This document shows, piece by piece, positions 32,500-45,077 of a stretch of DNA of 64,000 nucleotides (its first letter is position 1; every line of letters begins with the position of its first letter). The position numbers were made by a program, and so were the translations under genes. The notes under the pieces are model-generated. The model worked only from the letters and a program-made list of their open reading frames with translations, searched no databases and was not told where the DNA came from. Origin of the DNA: Protopterus annectens (lineage: Eukaryota; Chordata; Ceratodontiformes; Protopteridae); contig NC_056732.1 of the NCBI RefSeq assembly GCF_019279795.1, forward strand, positions 185,457,342-185,521,341. Reading direction: 5' to 3'.

Positions 32500-33215
32500 C
32501 TTCTTAGATATCTGTACTTCTTTAACAATATGCAAATATGCATAAATGTCATATTTATGCTAATTCCAGGCACCGTCCAGTTACTAGCAGAGTAGAACAG
32601 TATTTCACCATCCAACTCAGCACACAAGTCAAGAATGACTACTAAGTCAAATGGGGTTGTCAGTAAGTGATAAATTGTGATGTTATTTTTATAGTAAATT
32701 ATGAATACATGCCAAAGTTACTTTTACTTACTAAGAGTAACTTAAACTTACCAATAACTTATAACTTACCAGGAGAGAATTGGTCCTTCATGGTATTAAT
32801 TGGAACTGCACATAATGCTGGTAAAATTGTCACAGATAATTCATGTCTAACTAGCACCACATTGCAGGTATTTCTAGTTATTTGGCAACAATATATACAA
32901 ATAAGCATACATTTCATCTTTATGCAAACATTTCAGGCAGTGTCTACTTTGTCGGATTGTTGAACAGTATTCCAAAGACCAAGTAAGCAGATGGGGCAGA
33001 AATGACTGTTGACCTGAGTAGTTAGTAAAGGAGAAATTTGATTTATTTTCTACCAAATTATGAATATATGACATATTGATATCTCTACTAAAAAAGAATT
33101 GATACGGTACAGCATGATCTCAAATAAAGCTTGTATAATGCTGGAAAACCTCTCAGTAATGTAGAGAGTCTACCTGTCACCATTTCACAGATATCTGTAC
33201 TTAGCAATATGAAAA
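32500..33215. repeat. Dispersed repeat with diverged internal duplication
   Basis: CAATATGCAAATATGCATAA ... GGCACCGTCC ... GAACAGTATTTCACC (32525-32612) resembles CAATATATACAAATAAGCAT ... GGCAGTGTCT ... GAACAGTATTCCA (32888-32975), about 360 bp apart. A third start is near 33190. Related sequence lies at 48690-48806 and 49134-49200, where a SINE is inserted. Origin unknown. Confidence 0.5.
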
Positions 33216-33299
33216 TCATAGGATCATAGAAAGTTACCGGGCTATTGGCCCTAAGGCCCTTACAAACTTAGCCAAGAATTAAGCCCATATTCCAGCAAG

Positions 33300-35259
33300 T
33301 CAGCACTCTATGCCATTGTCCAACAGGGACACAGGTGGAATCCCAGGGGTGTATTTTCTGTTCCCCATCCAGTTATCCAGGTTGCTCTTAAAAAGGGTTA
33401 AGGAGGTACTCTGCTTGACTTGGAGAGGGAGTCTATTCTACAAAAGAGGTAGTCTCTGGGATACAAATCTGTCCCACCAACATGTCCTATTAATGTCACA
33501 GATCAGGGTGAGGTCGCACTTTCTGGTTACTCGAGTGGAGCTTGACTTGCGGATATGCAGCAGTCCCATCAAGGCAGGGTCTGAGATTGCTTTGTATGCC
33601 AGACAGAGGTCACCTCTGAGGAGACTGTAGAAGACTTAGTAGAGGGACAGGGCCTTTAGCCTATCTGTGTAGGGTAGATGTCTGAGGCACTGGATTCTCC
33701 TGGTGAGGAACCTCTGTGGCTTCTCCAGCTACTGAATGTGTTTTGTGAGGTACATGCCAAAAGGAGCACGATATTCAATAGTGGGTCTTATAAGGGAAGA
33801 ATACAGGGATGTTATGAGCACCTTGTCCCTGGATGAGATACCATTACTAGTGAGGTGGGCCATGTAGAAAGCTTTCCATGCAACAGAGGCAATATGGTGG
33901 TCAAAAGTCAGTTTGCTATCAACCTGAGTGCCCAAGTCCTTCAAGACTGATTGCATGCTTAAGACATTATTATTAATGTGATAATTTACAGGGACATCAG
34001 TCTCCCCAAAGGGGATGATGATGGATTTTTTGGCATTCAGTTTGAGGCCATGTTTCTGGAATCAATCATTTGTTTGGATGAGACCCTTTTGAAGAATGTC
34101 CACATTGCTAGGGGAATTGATGAAAGCACCCAGCTTGCAGTCATATGCCTACTTGTTCAGCCATAACCCACTGATTTTGGCCTGCTCCTCAGAAAATTTT
34201 ATTCCAAACAGCAGAGGCCCTAAGACCAATCGCTGGGGTACAATGCTCATTACGGGTCTACTGCTTGAGATGACTTCTCTGATTTTAACTAGGTGGATTC
34301 TCTCATTCAACCAGTTTGCAACCCATCTGGTAACATATGGACTGATGCCTAGTTGAGAGAGTTTACATATTATACCTGAATGGGGAATAGTATTGATAGC
34401 TTGGGCCAAGTCAAGGTAAGCAGTATGCACCATCTTCCCCTCATCATGGCTTTGGTAACTGTCTCAAAGAAGTTGACCAAATTTAACAGGCATGACCTTG
34501 CCTTGGTGAAACCAAACTGTGTATGGGATTGAGTGTTTGGAGGTTGCCAATGTGCTTGTTAATGAGGTCCATGATAATCCACTCCATGGCCTTGCAGATC
34601 AGGCTAGTTGAACTGATGGGTCTATAATTTCCTGGATTGGTGGATGCTCCACCTTTGTGCAGAGGGATGACAGTGGCTGTCTTCCACTCGGCTGGGACAA
34701 AACCAGTACTCAAGCTTTGGTTGAATAAGGTGCCTAATGGTGCTGTAAGTTCCTGCCTGAGTTCATGTAGAATGCAGCCTGGGATGTTATCAGGTCCCAT
34801 GGAGGCTGTATTTTTTGGCTTTGAGAGGGCAGTGATGACTTGCTCTCTAGAGATAAGGGGGGGGGCAGGTATTGGGGATGTTCTGATTTACTGATGAGGG
34901 GCAGAGGAGTGACGTTTTCACTGAACCTGTCTGCCAGCAGTTTGGCTATATCTACAGCATTTGTGTATGTGGTGTCCTTGACCACCAGTTCTAAGCAGAT
35001 CTGGGTGCTTCCTTTGAGATTGTGGATATATGTGAAGAAGGCCTTATGATTGTCTTTAGTAGATATGGCCAGTTTGGATTTGAAGTTTGCTTTTGAGGAT
35101 TTCACTAGTGCTCTTATTTGCTTGTTCAGGCTAAGGAGAGATTGCTCCCAATTAGGCACCTGCTCCTTCTTGGTCCTGCACAAAATTTTTTTCCAAATTA
35201 TTATTCATTGTAGATGTCCACCAGACAGGTTTACTCTTCTTTGAGGAGGATGATTTCAT
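33300..35259 (-). pseudogene. CR1 (copy C) linker, RT and C-terminal domain
   Basis: Minus-strand motifs from high to low coordinate: IRALVKSSKANFKSKL and TKDNHKAFFTYIHNLKGSTQ (35.1 kb), MGPDNIPGCILHELRQEL, WKTATVIPLHKGGASTNPGN, YRPIS, TAYLDLAQAINTIPHSG (34.4 kb), PQRLVLGPLLFGI, a region where FADDCK should be (now degenerate), then LGTQVDSKLTFDHHIAS and RPTIEYRAPFGMYL (33.8 kb). The 3' UTR is 33216-33400. Multiple frameshifts; the YADD/FADD block is not intact. Confidence 0.82.
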
Positions 35260-35859
35260 CCTGTCTGCAGTGGCAGCTGGTGACTTCAAATCAAAGGGGG
35301 GCTGCACGAGACAGCTGAATGGGTGGGGTCAATGGAAAGGGGTGCGGCCAACTAGAAAGGGGATGAGCTACGCTCAAAACCACAAAACCTGTAACTTTAA
35401 TTAAAAACACTGTCCTGCATGCCAAACCGTCATTATGAAAGTCCAATCATGACAAAATGAAGTGTAGAAGAAAAAAATATTTCAATGCATTGGCTGCATG
35501 GCAGCTTACTTAATATCTAGATGGAAACAAAAAGGTTGTGAGGCACTTTTTAAATACATTACTGGAATGAAAGCCTGGTGATGCACAAGCCAGTGCATTT
35601 CTTTGTGCCAGTCCTAAGCCCGGATAAATGGGGAGGGTTGTGTCAGGAATAGCATCCGGCGTAAAACTTGGCCAAATCATTCATGCGGACAGCAGTAAAT
35701 ATTTACATACCGGATCGGTCAAGGCCCGGGTTAACAACGACTGCTACCAATACTGTTAGCCAACAGGGTGCTGGCAGAAATTGAGCTACTGTTGGCTGAA
35801 AGAGGGGAGGAGGGGGAAGGCATGGCCGAAGGCAGGAAGAGAGGAGAAAGGCTAGGACT

Positions 35860-38800
35860 GTGGTAGTGCGGGTCGGGACTTTGAATGTTGGCAGTATGAC
35901 TGGTATAGGGAGAGAGCTAGCCGATATGATGGACAGAAGGAAGGTTGGTATATTGTGTGTGCAAGAGACAAGATGGAAGGAGAGTAAGTCTAGGTGTATT
36001 GGAGGTGGGTTCAAATTATTTTATCATGGTATGGATGGGAGGAGAAATGATGTAGGAGTTATCCTGAAGGAACAGTATGCTAAGAGTGTTTTGGAGGTGA
36101 AAAGAGTGTCGGATAGAGTGATGTTTATGAAGCTGTAAATTGATGGTGTAATTACCAATGTTGTTAGTGCATATGTTCCACAAGTTGGGTGTGCAATGGA
36201 CGAGAAAGAAAAATTTTGGAGTGAGTTGGATGAAGTGGTGATGACGGTACCCAAGGGTGAGAGAGTGGTGATTGCAGCAGATTTCAATGGGCATGTTGGT
36301 GAAGGGAACAGAGGGGATGAGGAAGTGATGCGTAGGTATGGTGTTAAACAAAGCAATGCAGAAGGTCAGATGGTAGTGGATTTTGCGAAAAGGATGGACA
36401 TGGCTGTGGTGAATATGTATTTTAACAAGAGGGAGGAGCATAGGATGACATACAAGAGTGGAGGAAGATGCACACAGGTGGATTATATCTTATGTTGGAG
36501 GGCCAGTTTGAAGAAGATTGGAGACAGTAAAGTTGTGACCAGGGAAAGTGTAGTTAGGCAGCATAGGATAGTGGTTTGTAAGATGACTTTGGTGATCAAG
36601 AAAAGGAGGAGGAGTGTGAGGGCAGCATCAAGGATCAAATGGTGGAAATTGAAAAAGGGTAATTGTGAGGTGGAGTTCAGGGAAGAGTTGAGACAGGTAC
36701 TGGGTGGCAGTGAAGAGTTCTGGGTAAGCACAGCAGAGCTAGTAAGGGAGATGGCTAGAAAGGTGCTTGGTATGACATCTGGACAGAGGAAGGATGACAA
36801 GGAGACATGGTGGTGGAATGAGGAAGTACAGGAGAGTATACAGAGAAAGAGGCTCATAAAGAAGAAGTGGGATTGTCAGAGAGATGAAGAAAGTAGACAG
36901 GAGTATAAGGAGATGATGTGCATAGCAAAGAGAGAGGTGGTGAAGGCTAAGGATAAGGCATATGGAGAGTTGTACAAAAGGTTGGACACTAAGAAGGGAG
37001 AAAAGGACCTGTACCGATTGGCTAGACAGGGGGACCGAGCTAGGAAAGATGTGCAGCAGGTAAAGGTGATAAAGGATAATGAGGGAAACATACGCACAAG
37101 TGAGGAGAGTGTGTGGAGCAGATGGAAAGAGTACTTTGAGGGTTTGATGAATGAAGAGAATGAGAGGGACAGAAGGTTGGATGATGTTGGGATAGTGAAT
37201 CATGAAGTGCAATGAATTAGCAAGGAGTAAGTAAGGATAGGTATGAAGAGGATGAAGAATGGAAAGGCTGTTGGTACAGATGACATACCTGTGGAAGCAT
37301 GGAGGTGTTTAGGTGAAATGGCAGTGGAGTTTTTAACCAGATTGTTTAACTAATTCCCTCAAGTACAGCCTTTTGAGTGTGTACCTTTAACTCCTAGTGA
37401 GTGTGGCTTCAGCCTTTAAAAATGAAGTTATTACATAAGAGTGCTAATAAACAGTCATTGACAGAGGTCATATTACAATACAGTTGTGTTTGTCATCATG
37501 TATGCTTCAAGATAAAATATTCTGATACCTTGTATGTAGCATGGTTTTGGAATTATTAATGCAAATATGAACAGGCAATATTTAACGCCTAGAGGCACAG
37601 AAGGCGGTAACTGCAGAAATGCCTGGAGATGTCACTCGGCTCTAATGAGTTAACTCTGAATTTTGGAAAGTGAGAGGGTGCCTGAGGAATGGAGAAAAGG
37701 TGTTTTGGTACTGATTTTTAAGAAAAAGGGTGATGTGCAGAGCTGTAGTAACTACAGAGGGATTAAATTGATCAGTCACAGCATGAAATTATGGGAAAGA
37801 GTAGTGGAAGCTATGTTAAGAAGGGACGTGATGATTAGTGATCAGCAGTATGGCTTCATGCCAGGAAAGAGCACTACAGATGCAATGTTTGCTCTGAGAG
37901 TGTTGATGAAGAAGTACAGAGATGGTCAGTAGGAGTTGCATTGTGTTTTTGTAGACTTAGGGAAAGCATATGACAGGGTGCCTAGAGGGGAGTTGTGGTA
38001 TTGTATGAGGAAGTTGGGAGTGTCAGAAAAGTATGTAAGAGTGGTACAGGATACTTATGAGGGTAGTGTGACAGTGGTGAGGTCTGTGGTGGGAGTGATG
38101 GATGCATTTAAGGTGGAGTTGGGATTACATCAGGGATCATCTCTGAGCCCATTCTTATTTGCAATGGTGATGGACAGGTTGACAAACAAGATCAGACAGG
38201 AGTCCCTGTGGACTATGATATTTTTAGATGACATTGTGATCTGTAGTGAGAGTAGGGAACAGGTGGAGGAGACCCTGGAGAGATGGAGATATGCTCTAGG
38301 GAGAAGAGGAATGAAGGTCAGCAGGACTAAGAATATATCTGTGTGAATGAGAGGGAGTATAGAGGAATGGTGAGAATGCAGGGAGTAGAGGTGATGAAGG
38401 TGGATGAGTTTAAATACTTGAGATCAATAGTTCAGAGTAATGGTAAGTGTGAAAGAGAGGTGAAGAAGAGAGTACAGGCAGGATGGAGTGGGTGGAGAAG
38501 AGTGTCAGGAGTGATTTGTGACAGACGAGTACCAGTAAGAGTGAAAGGGAAGGTCTACAAGAGGGTAGTGAGACCAGCTATGTTATATGGGTGGCATTGA
38601 CAGAAAGGCAGGCGTTAGAGCTGGATGTGCCAGAGTTAAAAATGTTATGATTTGCACTGGGTGTGACGAGGGTGGATAGGATTAGGAATAAGTATATTAG
38701 AGGGTCAGCCCAGGTTGGAAGGTTTGGAGACAAAGCCAGAGAGGCAAGATTACGTTGGTTTGGACATGTGCTGAGAAGGGATGCGGAGTATATTGGGAAA

Positions 38801-38962
38801 AAGATGCTAAGGATGAAGCTGCCAGGTAACAGGAAAAGAGGGAGGCCTAAGATAAGGTTTCTGGATGTGGTGAGAGAGGACATGCAGGTGGTTGGTGTGA
38901 CAGAGCAAGAAGTAGAGGACAGGAAGAAATGGAAACAGATGATCTGCGGTGGTGAACCCTAA
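35860..38962 (+). pseudogene. RTE ORF2: APE endonuclease and reverse transcriptase
   Basis: Endonuclease: VGTLNVGSMTG, CVQETRWKES (catalytic Glu), VIAADFNGHVGEG (36265), DYILCW. Frame 1 is broken by TAA at 36136, TGA at 37213, the MITE, and TAG at 37933. RT: KNGKAVGTDDIPVEAW, VPEEWRKGVLVLIFKKKGD, NYRGIKLISHSMKLWERVV, QYGFMPGKSTTDAMFAL, FVDLGKAYDRVPRGELW, LHQGSSLSPFLFAMVMD, catalytic MIFLDDIVI (38215; FADD to FLDD). C-terminus: RWFGHVLRRDAEYIG, GNRKRGRPKIRFLDVV (38750-38880). The RT-to-end part shifts to two other frames (38343-38600, 38663-38962). RTE family knowledge supports the APE-RT order. Confidence 0.92.
37350..37649. mobile_element. 300-bp MITE with TTAA target in the RTE LINE
   Basis: The RTE coding text stops at FLTRLFN and resumes with LESERVPEEW after 300 bp of unrelated AT-rich sequence. 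TTAA flanks both sides (37346-37349, 37650-37653). Ends CTAATTCCCTCAAGTAC and reversed CTCATTAGAGCCGAGTGAC are only loosely inverted. TTAA duplication is typical of piggyBac and Kolobok; which one is unclear. Confidence 0.75.
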
Positions 38963-39006
38963 TGGGAACAGCCAAAAGAAGATGATGATGATGACTGGAA
39001 TGAAAG

Positions 39007-39887
39007 TCAAAATCAAGTGTAAGAAAAACAAGCAGCACTCAACTCAAACCACTTTTTCTTGCACTGCAGTTCTAATTATAATTTATATTCAGCTTTATCA
39101 AAGTACCAAGTAACATGCTGAAAGTAGCAATCTCTGTGATACCCCCACTAGTAAAAATGCTTCTTATTCAAAAAAGACCTGCTGCCTGACAACTATCTAC
39201 TTGTTTCATGGGGAAAACATGATCAAAGTAAAAAATGAAAAGCAAACAAGAAACAAGCTCAAGATACATTACTTAAAGGATTACTGCACAGGTTATGGAC
39301 CACACACGATAGAATGACATTCAGTTTAGTTTACAGGTAAAGCCTGCAGATATGACTGCAAGTTTACAGCAAATGTAATGAGCTTCTTAAAATAATGTAA
39401 TCCTGTCCTTTATTACAAATACTGTCATATGCATTTCAATACCCAAGGCTTATACGTTATCTAGTTATGTAAGTATTCTCTGCATGGCAACAACAGAAAG
39501 GCTTTCATTGTTGGCAATTCTTTAACATTTTGCTTATTAAAGCTTACTTGCATCTTACAATCTCAGACAAGCTTACCTGATGGTCATTAAAGCATTGCTA
39601 CTTAAACACAGAGCAACAGGCACTTTATGAATAATAATAAGCATAAATCAACAGTATAAAAATATGACAGAATCCAGAACATTCTGCAAAATCAAGGACA
39701 GATGAAAAGCTACTGTAGTACTTGTGTCTACCTTGGATGGGGGGATACTCTGCACATTTACACTGCATAACTGCTCCTTGCCTTGCTTGGACACATTCAG
39801 AGTCACTACATGGGGGAATGGGGTGCAACAAGTATGTCACAATTTGAAATGTCTTTGGCTGACTGTGATGGCCCTGACACATTTGTC
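39007..39887. other. Probable hAT-like interior, non-coding
   Basis: It continues the sequence interrupted by the RTE insertion (left of 35570). No ORF or motif is recognised. Confidence 0.4.
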
Positions 39888-40425
39888 ATACCTCTCAACC
39901 TTAGAGCAGGAAATCTGGACAAAGCCATACATAAAAGTGGGACAAAGGCCCAAAATTAAGGACAATTTTTAAATATTGCTCTTATAAAGTTAGAAAGATA
40001 ATAGAATAGTTGGTCTTGCATTATTATGAATTTTCTGAAGAGTATGACATCTGAAACTCAAATGTCTGTCATTATTTTCTAACTCCAGTCTTTAATGATT
40101 TGCCACTAATTTGCCAAAAAAATCACAATTTTATGAAAAACGTACCAAAAATGTGATGGAAAAATATAAAATAGCCACACAATACAGCTGGGAAACTCTC
40201 AAAGAAGGGACACTTTTTTAATATTAGTACTGCTAACTTGAGCATCTGACAAAATAAAATAATCTACATACATTTCTGAAATAAAAGTAATCTATAACTC
40301 TGATTATTACAGTTATTTATTAATTGTAAACCCTCCATTTTTTCTTTCAAAATTGCCATTTTGTGGAGGGATTATTAGGGGAAGAGCAACATTTTGATCC
40401 AAAATCGGGGACAGTTGAGAGGTTT
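39888..40425. mobile_element. MITE of the ATACCTCTCAAC family, copy 1
   Basis: It starts CATACCTCTCAACCTTAGAG with AAATCTGGACAAAGCC and GGGACAAAGGCCC, passes GTCTGTCATTATTTTCTAAC, and ends at GGGGACAGTTGAGAGGTTT near 40405-40423, the inverted form of the start. The right boundary could instead belong to another partial copy. Confidence 0.6.
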
Positions 40426-40457
40426 GGATATGCCTTATTCTATAAAGCAATTTATTT

Positions 40458-40762
40458 GCACGTACCTTTCAATCTGTTAATGCAGGAGATATGGGCAAGG
40501 CCAAATAAATTGGGGGAACATATAAACAGTACTAAAAATTGCTCTTGTATAAACTGAGACAGTTGATAGAATAACAGGTCTTGGTTTAGCATGTATTTTT
40601 CTGAAGGTTATGAAGTCTGAAACTCAGTGTCTGTCATTATTTAGTGATTTAATTCCTAAATTATTTGCCAGCAAACCACAAATTTTATAAGGAACAAACC
40701 AAAAAATAATAAGAAAAAATCTATTCATTCTGCAAAAATCTGAACAGTTGAGAGGTATAGTT
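40458..40762. mobile_element. MITE of the ATACCTCTCAAC family, copy 2
   Basis: It starts GTACCTTTCAATCTGTTAAT, shares ATATGGGCAAGGCC, ATTGCTCTTGTATAA, GTCTGTCATTATTTAGTG and ACAAATTTTATAAGGAAC with the other copies, and ends GCAAAAATCTGAACAGTTGA then GAGGTATAG, inverted to the start. Non-coding. Confidence 0.75.
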
Positions 40763-41527
40763 CAGCTGGGGCTGTCTTTGAGTTTGCCGCCCTTGCCTCC
40801 ACAGAAAATCATGGTCGAATGGAGCATCGCCCCTGCAGCCATTCCAATGAACTATTACTTGGCTATTTCACCCCATTTAGCATAAACACTAATGTGCATG
40901 CTGCTTTACTTCTGTGATGATTTGGACTTCATTTGAAAGTTTTATTTTGCATTTTACAGCACAAACACTAATAGATATCTGATAAACAAAGCAATGCAGT
41001 CTCACAATGAAAAGAGACGTAGCATTAATACCTTCTCTGCCCTTGAAACTCACATTTATTGAAACAGCATTGAAACCCACATTCAAAAAAATACATCTTG
41101 ACAGTGGCAGATAAAGATTAACTTTGGGCTGTTTTCAAATCATAGGCCCCTTGCGCATGAAACATACACATGCTCTTTGATACACCTTCCTGATTGTATT
41201 AAATTATAATTCTTGTACAATACAGTACAGTTTTAGAGGGCATTTTAAATTTATTGTTTTGAACATTTTTCCAGTAAACAATTTAACAAAATGCATGCAC
41301 CAATAATGACAAAACTGCCCAATTCAGAACATTTCCGTCATAAAAGTCTACTCAAACTTCTACAGTCCACCAGTATCAGTAAATATGCACAATCTCTGAA
41401 GAAGTAAAAGTCATCTAAATAATTCCACATTAAAGAGATCTGTAACTAATGAAGAGGTTGCTGCTAGCAAACAAGTTTATATTTAATTGTTTCATCTACA
41501 AATAAAGTGCCTGTTGCTCTTGAGGAC
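40763..41527. other. Unassigned, probable hAT-like interior
   Basis: No coding signal. 40765-40845 is GC-richer (GGGGCTGTCTTTGAG ... GCATCGCCCCTGCAGCC), like a worn transposon end. Confidence 0.35.
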
Positions 41528-43880
41528 TAAATTATAGGCTCATAGGTTCATAGGTTGGTATTAGGCTATCAGCCCTAGGGCCTATACAAACCTAGCCATA
41601 AAAATTCCCTAGCTATTTCTTCCTACAGTATTTACTTTCCTGGACACCTGCCTAGCAGGGCAACTGACGTGATCCCAGGGGTGAATTTCCAATCTCCCAT
41701 CCAATCATCAAGGTTCCTTTTGAAGAGGTCCAAAGAGGAGCTCTGCTTGATAAGTATGGGCAGTCTATTCCAGAGTCTGGGGAGTCTCTGGGTCAGGAAC
41801 CTATCCCTCCAGCATGTTTTGTTCATTGTAATGACAAGGTTTAGATCCCTGGAGCATGTGTCTCTGAGGGATTGAGATTTCTTTAAGTGTAGCATGTCCA
41901 ACAGCTCTGGGTTTGACATGGCCTTGTATGTTAAGGAGAGATTGCCTCTGAGTAGATGATATGTGACAGAGTATGGGTGGAGTTTTTTTAGATGGTCAGC
42001 ATAGGGCATCTGCTTTAGGCTTGTGATTCTTTTATTGAGCTATTTCTGCAGTCTTTCCAGTTGTTGCAGATGTCTTGAGAGGTACATACCAAATGGGGTG
42101 TTGTATTCTATAATGGGTCTAAGGAGGGATGAGTACAGTGGGACAATGACCTCCTTTTTTCTGGATGAAAAGCCCTTAGTGATGAGGCGTGCCACATAGA
42201 AGGATTTCCTGACTGTTGTGGCAATGTGGTTATTGAAGGTGAGACCACTGTCCACCTGTGTCCCTAAGTCTCTTATCACACTTTCAGTGTTTAGTGTACT
42301 GCCACCTATGTGGTAATTCACACGGGTACATGTTTTTTTCACAAAGGGGATAACTATACATTTCTTGGCATTGAGCTTGAGCCCATGGCTCTGGCATCAA
42401 GCATCTGTTTCTGTAAGGCCCTTTTGTAGAATATCTATATCATTTGGGGATTCAATAATGGCTCCCAGTTTGCAGTCATCTGCAAACTTTGTTAGCCAGA
42501 GGCCCTTAGTGTTGGCCTGTACTTCAGAGAAGTAGATGCCAAACAAGAGCGGTCCCAGGACAGAACTCTGAGGTACTCCGCTTGTCACTTGTCTGGAGCT
42601 GGATTTGGAGTTGGCTACTTTTACAGTGTGGGTTTTGTCAGTAAGCCAATTGGCAACCCATCAAGTGATGTAGGGATTAATGTCCAGCTTAGTAAGTTTA
42701 TCTATGATTCCAGAGTGGGGGATGGTGTCGAAGGCCTTGGCGAGGTCCAGATAGGCTGTGTGGACCACCTTACCCTTGTCCACAGCACTGGAGACTGATT
42801 CGAAGAAGTCAGTCAGGTTCAGAAAACAAGATCGGCCCTTCACGAACCCAAACTACATGGGATCCAGTGTTTGAAGGTTGCCAATGTCTTTGTTTATAAG
42901 TTCCATGATAATACGTTCCATGGCCTTGCAGATTAGGCTTGTCAGACTGATGGGGCAGTAGTTCCCGGGATCCAAGGTGGATCACCCCTTGTGGAGTGGG
43001 ATAACTGTAGCTGTGCACCACTCAGTGAGCATGAAGCCTGAGGTGAGGCTATGATTAAACATGACACTTAGGTGAGGACCCAGTTCATTTTGTAGTTCAT
43101 GTGGTACACAGCCTGGGATGTTGTCTGGTCCTATGGATGCTGTATTCTTAGCTTTGGAGAGTGCATTTTTTATGTGTGGCCATTATTACCAGAATTTGGA
43201 AATCTTTTGGTATTGAGATGGACCCTTTAGGGGGTGAGAGGGGGGTGAAGTTTGCACTGAATTGATCTTCCAGGATATTGGCAATATCCTTAGGATCAGT
43301 ATATTTAATGCCATTCTTTTGTAGCTCAGAGCAGATCTCAGCATTGCCATTTAGATTTGTGACAAAGCTATAGAATGCCTTGTGGTTGTCTTTGGAATCT
43401 TTGGTGATTTTATTTTCGTAACTAGCTTTGGAGGATTTTATGAGGGACCTCAGCTTCTTACTGAGGCTGGTAAGGGAGTTCTTTGCATCCTGGTATTTTC
43501 CTCTTTTCTGCAACAGTTTCTTCCTTTTGTTGTAAAGTTTGTTTATGGCAAGGGACCACGAGATTGGCTTCCTTTTTCTGGAGAAGAGTGTTTTGGTTCT
43601 ATTGGGGAGGGCACAATTCATACACAAGTGGGTGTGCTCATACAGTGCCTTAGTGTCGGAGTCAGCAGTCGAACTTTCAGTTTTCGCTTGCATGGGTGTC
43701 ATGAAGTTTGTCACTTCTGACTTGAGTAGCATGAAGTTGGCTTTGGAGAAGTTTTTTACGGAGGTTTCCTTACTGGGGGTGGGGGTGGAATGTGGATGTC
43801 AAGGGTGATTAGCTCATGGTCAGACCTGACCAATGAGGGGGTGACCATAAGTGTGGGGCATCAATTTCCCATGTTGGCAA
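41528..43880 (-). pseudogene. CR1 (copy D), linker to C-terminus, 5'-truncated
   Basis: The 3' tail at 41528 has (CCTATGAA)n-like octamers. Minus-strand coding from 43880: SLVRSDHELITLDI, LSKKLRSLIKSSKASYENKI (43.4 kb), DPKDIANILEDQFSANFTP, a gap of stops, then TAYLDLAKAFDTIPHSGII (42.7 kb), SGVPQSSVLGPLLFGIYF, FADDCKLGAIIESPNDIDIL (42.5 kb, catalytic FADD intact), LGTQVDSGLTFNNHIAT, RPIIEYNTPFGMYLS and SLDLFKRNLDDWMGDWKF (41.7 kb). It sits within the hAT-like insertion, so it is younger than the CR1 around it, and is better preserved than copy C. Stops and frameshifts remain. Confidence 0.88.
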
Positions 43881-44480
43881 TTGCCTATGTTACACTAAAA
43901 ACATGATAAGCTAGTAATATTGCAATAGGGAAGGGATGGCAAACTGATGTTCATAGTTACTAGGTATCTTCGCCAAAAAGGACTGCAGTATTCACCCCTT
44001 TGCAAAACAGTACAGTATCAGCAATGCATTTACCTACTATGGGAGTAGAACCCACAGCCTTCTGCATCAAAAGCAAGTACACTACCTGTTGTGATATTAA
44101 CAATGCAAGCAGGTTTTGCATTAGCATCACTAAACTTTTGCTCCCCTGTAGCTCTCAGCTCCTTGTAAAATCTCCTCAACACTCAGCTGTATCTCTGAAC
44201 TTTGCAGCACAGGAAATCTGGAAAAAGCCAAAATTTATTTGGGGGGGGGGCAAAAGCCCAAAAACCAGGGACACATTTTAAACATTGCTTGTATAATGTT
44301 GGAAAGTTGCTAGAATAAAATGCTGTGTTGCCACCATACATTTTACTGTTAAGTCTTGAACCCAGGACTGTGTGCAAAATAGTCAAAGCAACATACCACT
44401 ATGTCAAATCAGCTATTTTTTGAATGAAAGGAAGACTAAAACTTAAACAGCTATCATTTAGTGACTTCAGTTCTCACCAT
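43881..44480. mobile_element. hAT-like interior with a partial ATACCTCTCAAC-family MITE
   Basis: 44190-44330 shares GCACAGGAAATCTGGAAAAA, GGGCAAAAGCCCAAAAACCA and CATTGCTTGTATAATGTTGG with the family at 39.9 kb; a G10 run lies near 44241. 43881-44180 is unassigned. Confidence 0.55.
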
Positions 44481-44849
44481 AGCTGTCAACCTCTTAGCAC
44501 AAAACACCTTAACAAAGCCAATAATGGGGGAATACAGCCCCCAAACATATTCAGTGAATTCAGTTCTCACCATAGCTCTCAACCTCTTAGCAAAAAAAAC
44601 ACCTGGACAAAGGCAGTAATGGGGGAATGCAGCCCCCAAATATATTCAGTGAATTCAGTTCTTAGCATAGCTCTCAACCTTAGCACAAAAAATCTGGATG
44701 AAGCCAATAATGGGGGAAATACAGTCCCAAAATAGGGACAAACTTGAAATATCAATCTTATAAACTTAGAAAATTGCTAGAATAAAACATTTTGTGTTAT
44801 CATGTACTTTCTGGAGAATATGAAGTCTGAAATTCAAATGTTTGTCATT
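44481..44849. repeat. Three tandem 93-95 bp MITE ends plus MITE body
   Basis: Units start with AGCTSTCAACC at 44481, 44574 and 44669. The first two contain AATAATGGGGGAATACAGCC-like text and ATTCAGTGAATTCAGTTCT. The third runs on into the family body (CTTATAAACTTAGAAAATTG, TTGTCATTTTTAT), which a SINE interrupts at 44850. The body resumes near 45078 (CACAGATTTTATGAGGAAC). Confidence 0.8.
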
Positions 44850-45077
44850 TTTATTTATTTAACATTTGTTAACCAGGAAAGTCTGACTTGGGACAAAAGC
44901 CAATTTTCAGCAGAGGCCCAGGGAGAAACACTTCAAACACATCTTTGTAAGAGGGGAGGACACCAGAAAAAATCCACACAAACACAGCAAGGACATGCAG
45001 ACTCCACACAGAAGGCACCTCTCAAACCAGAGAACCTGTAGCTGTCAGGCAACAAAGCTACCACAGCACCACTGCAC
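44850..45077 (-). mobile_element. tRNA-like-headed SINE with L2-like LINE tail
   Basis: On the minus strand the head CAGTGGTGCTGTGGTAGCTT ... CAGGTTCTCTGG ... GTGCCTTCTGTGTGGAGTC parallels the SINE at 60.8 kb. Its 3' part switches to GGCCTCTGCTGAAAATTGGC, AAGTCAGACTTTCC and TGGTTAACAAATG then (AAAT)n, matching the L2-like LINE terminus. The B box is degraded (GGTTTGAGAGG). No TSD found, so this is older than the other two SINEs. Confidence 0.75.

Larger units (their letters stand above)
35584..38993 (+). mobile_element. RTE-clade LINE, near full length, 13-bp TSD
   Basis: It begins CCTGGTGATGCACAAGCCAG with a 275-bp 5' UTR containing GGATAAATGGGGAGGGTTG and GCATCCGGCGTAAAA, and ends GGGAACAGCCAAAAG plus (GAT)n. 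Flanks ACTGGAATGAAAG at 35571-35583 and 38994-39006 are perfect. The 3' end resembles the tail of the SINEs at 48.8 and 60.8 kb. One MITE (37350-37649) is nested inside. Confidence 0.9.

Noticed and set aside
36016..37212. Several Leu/Ser-rich minus-strand ORFs
   Set aside because: Antisense shadows of the RTE endonuclease/RT frame, which has recognisable catalytic motifs.
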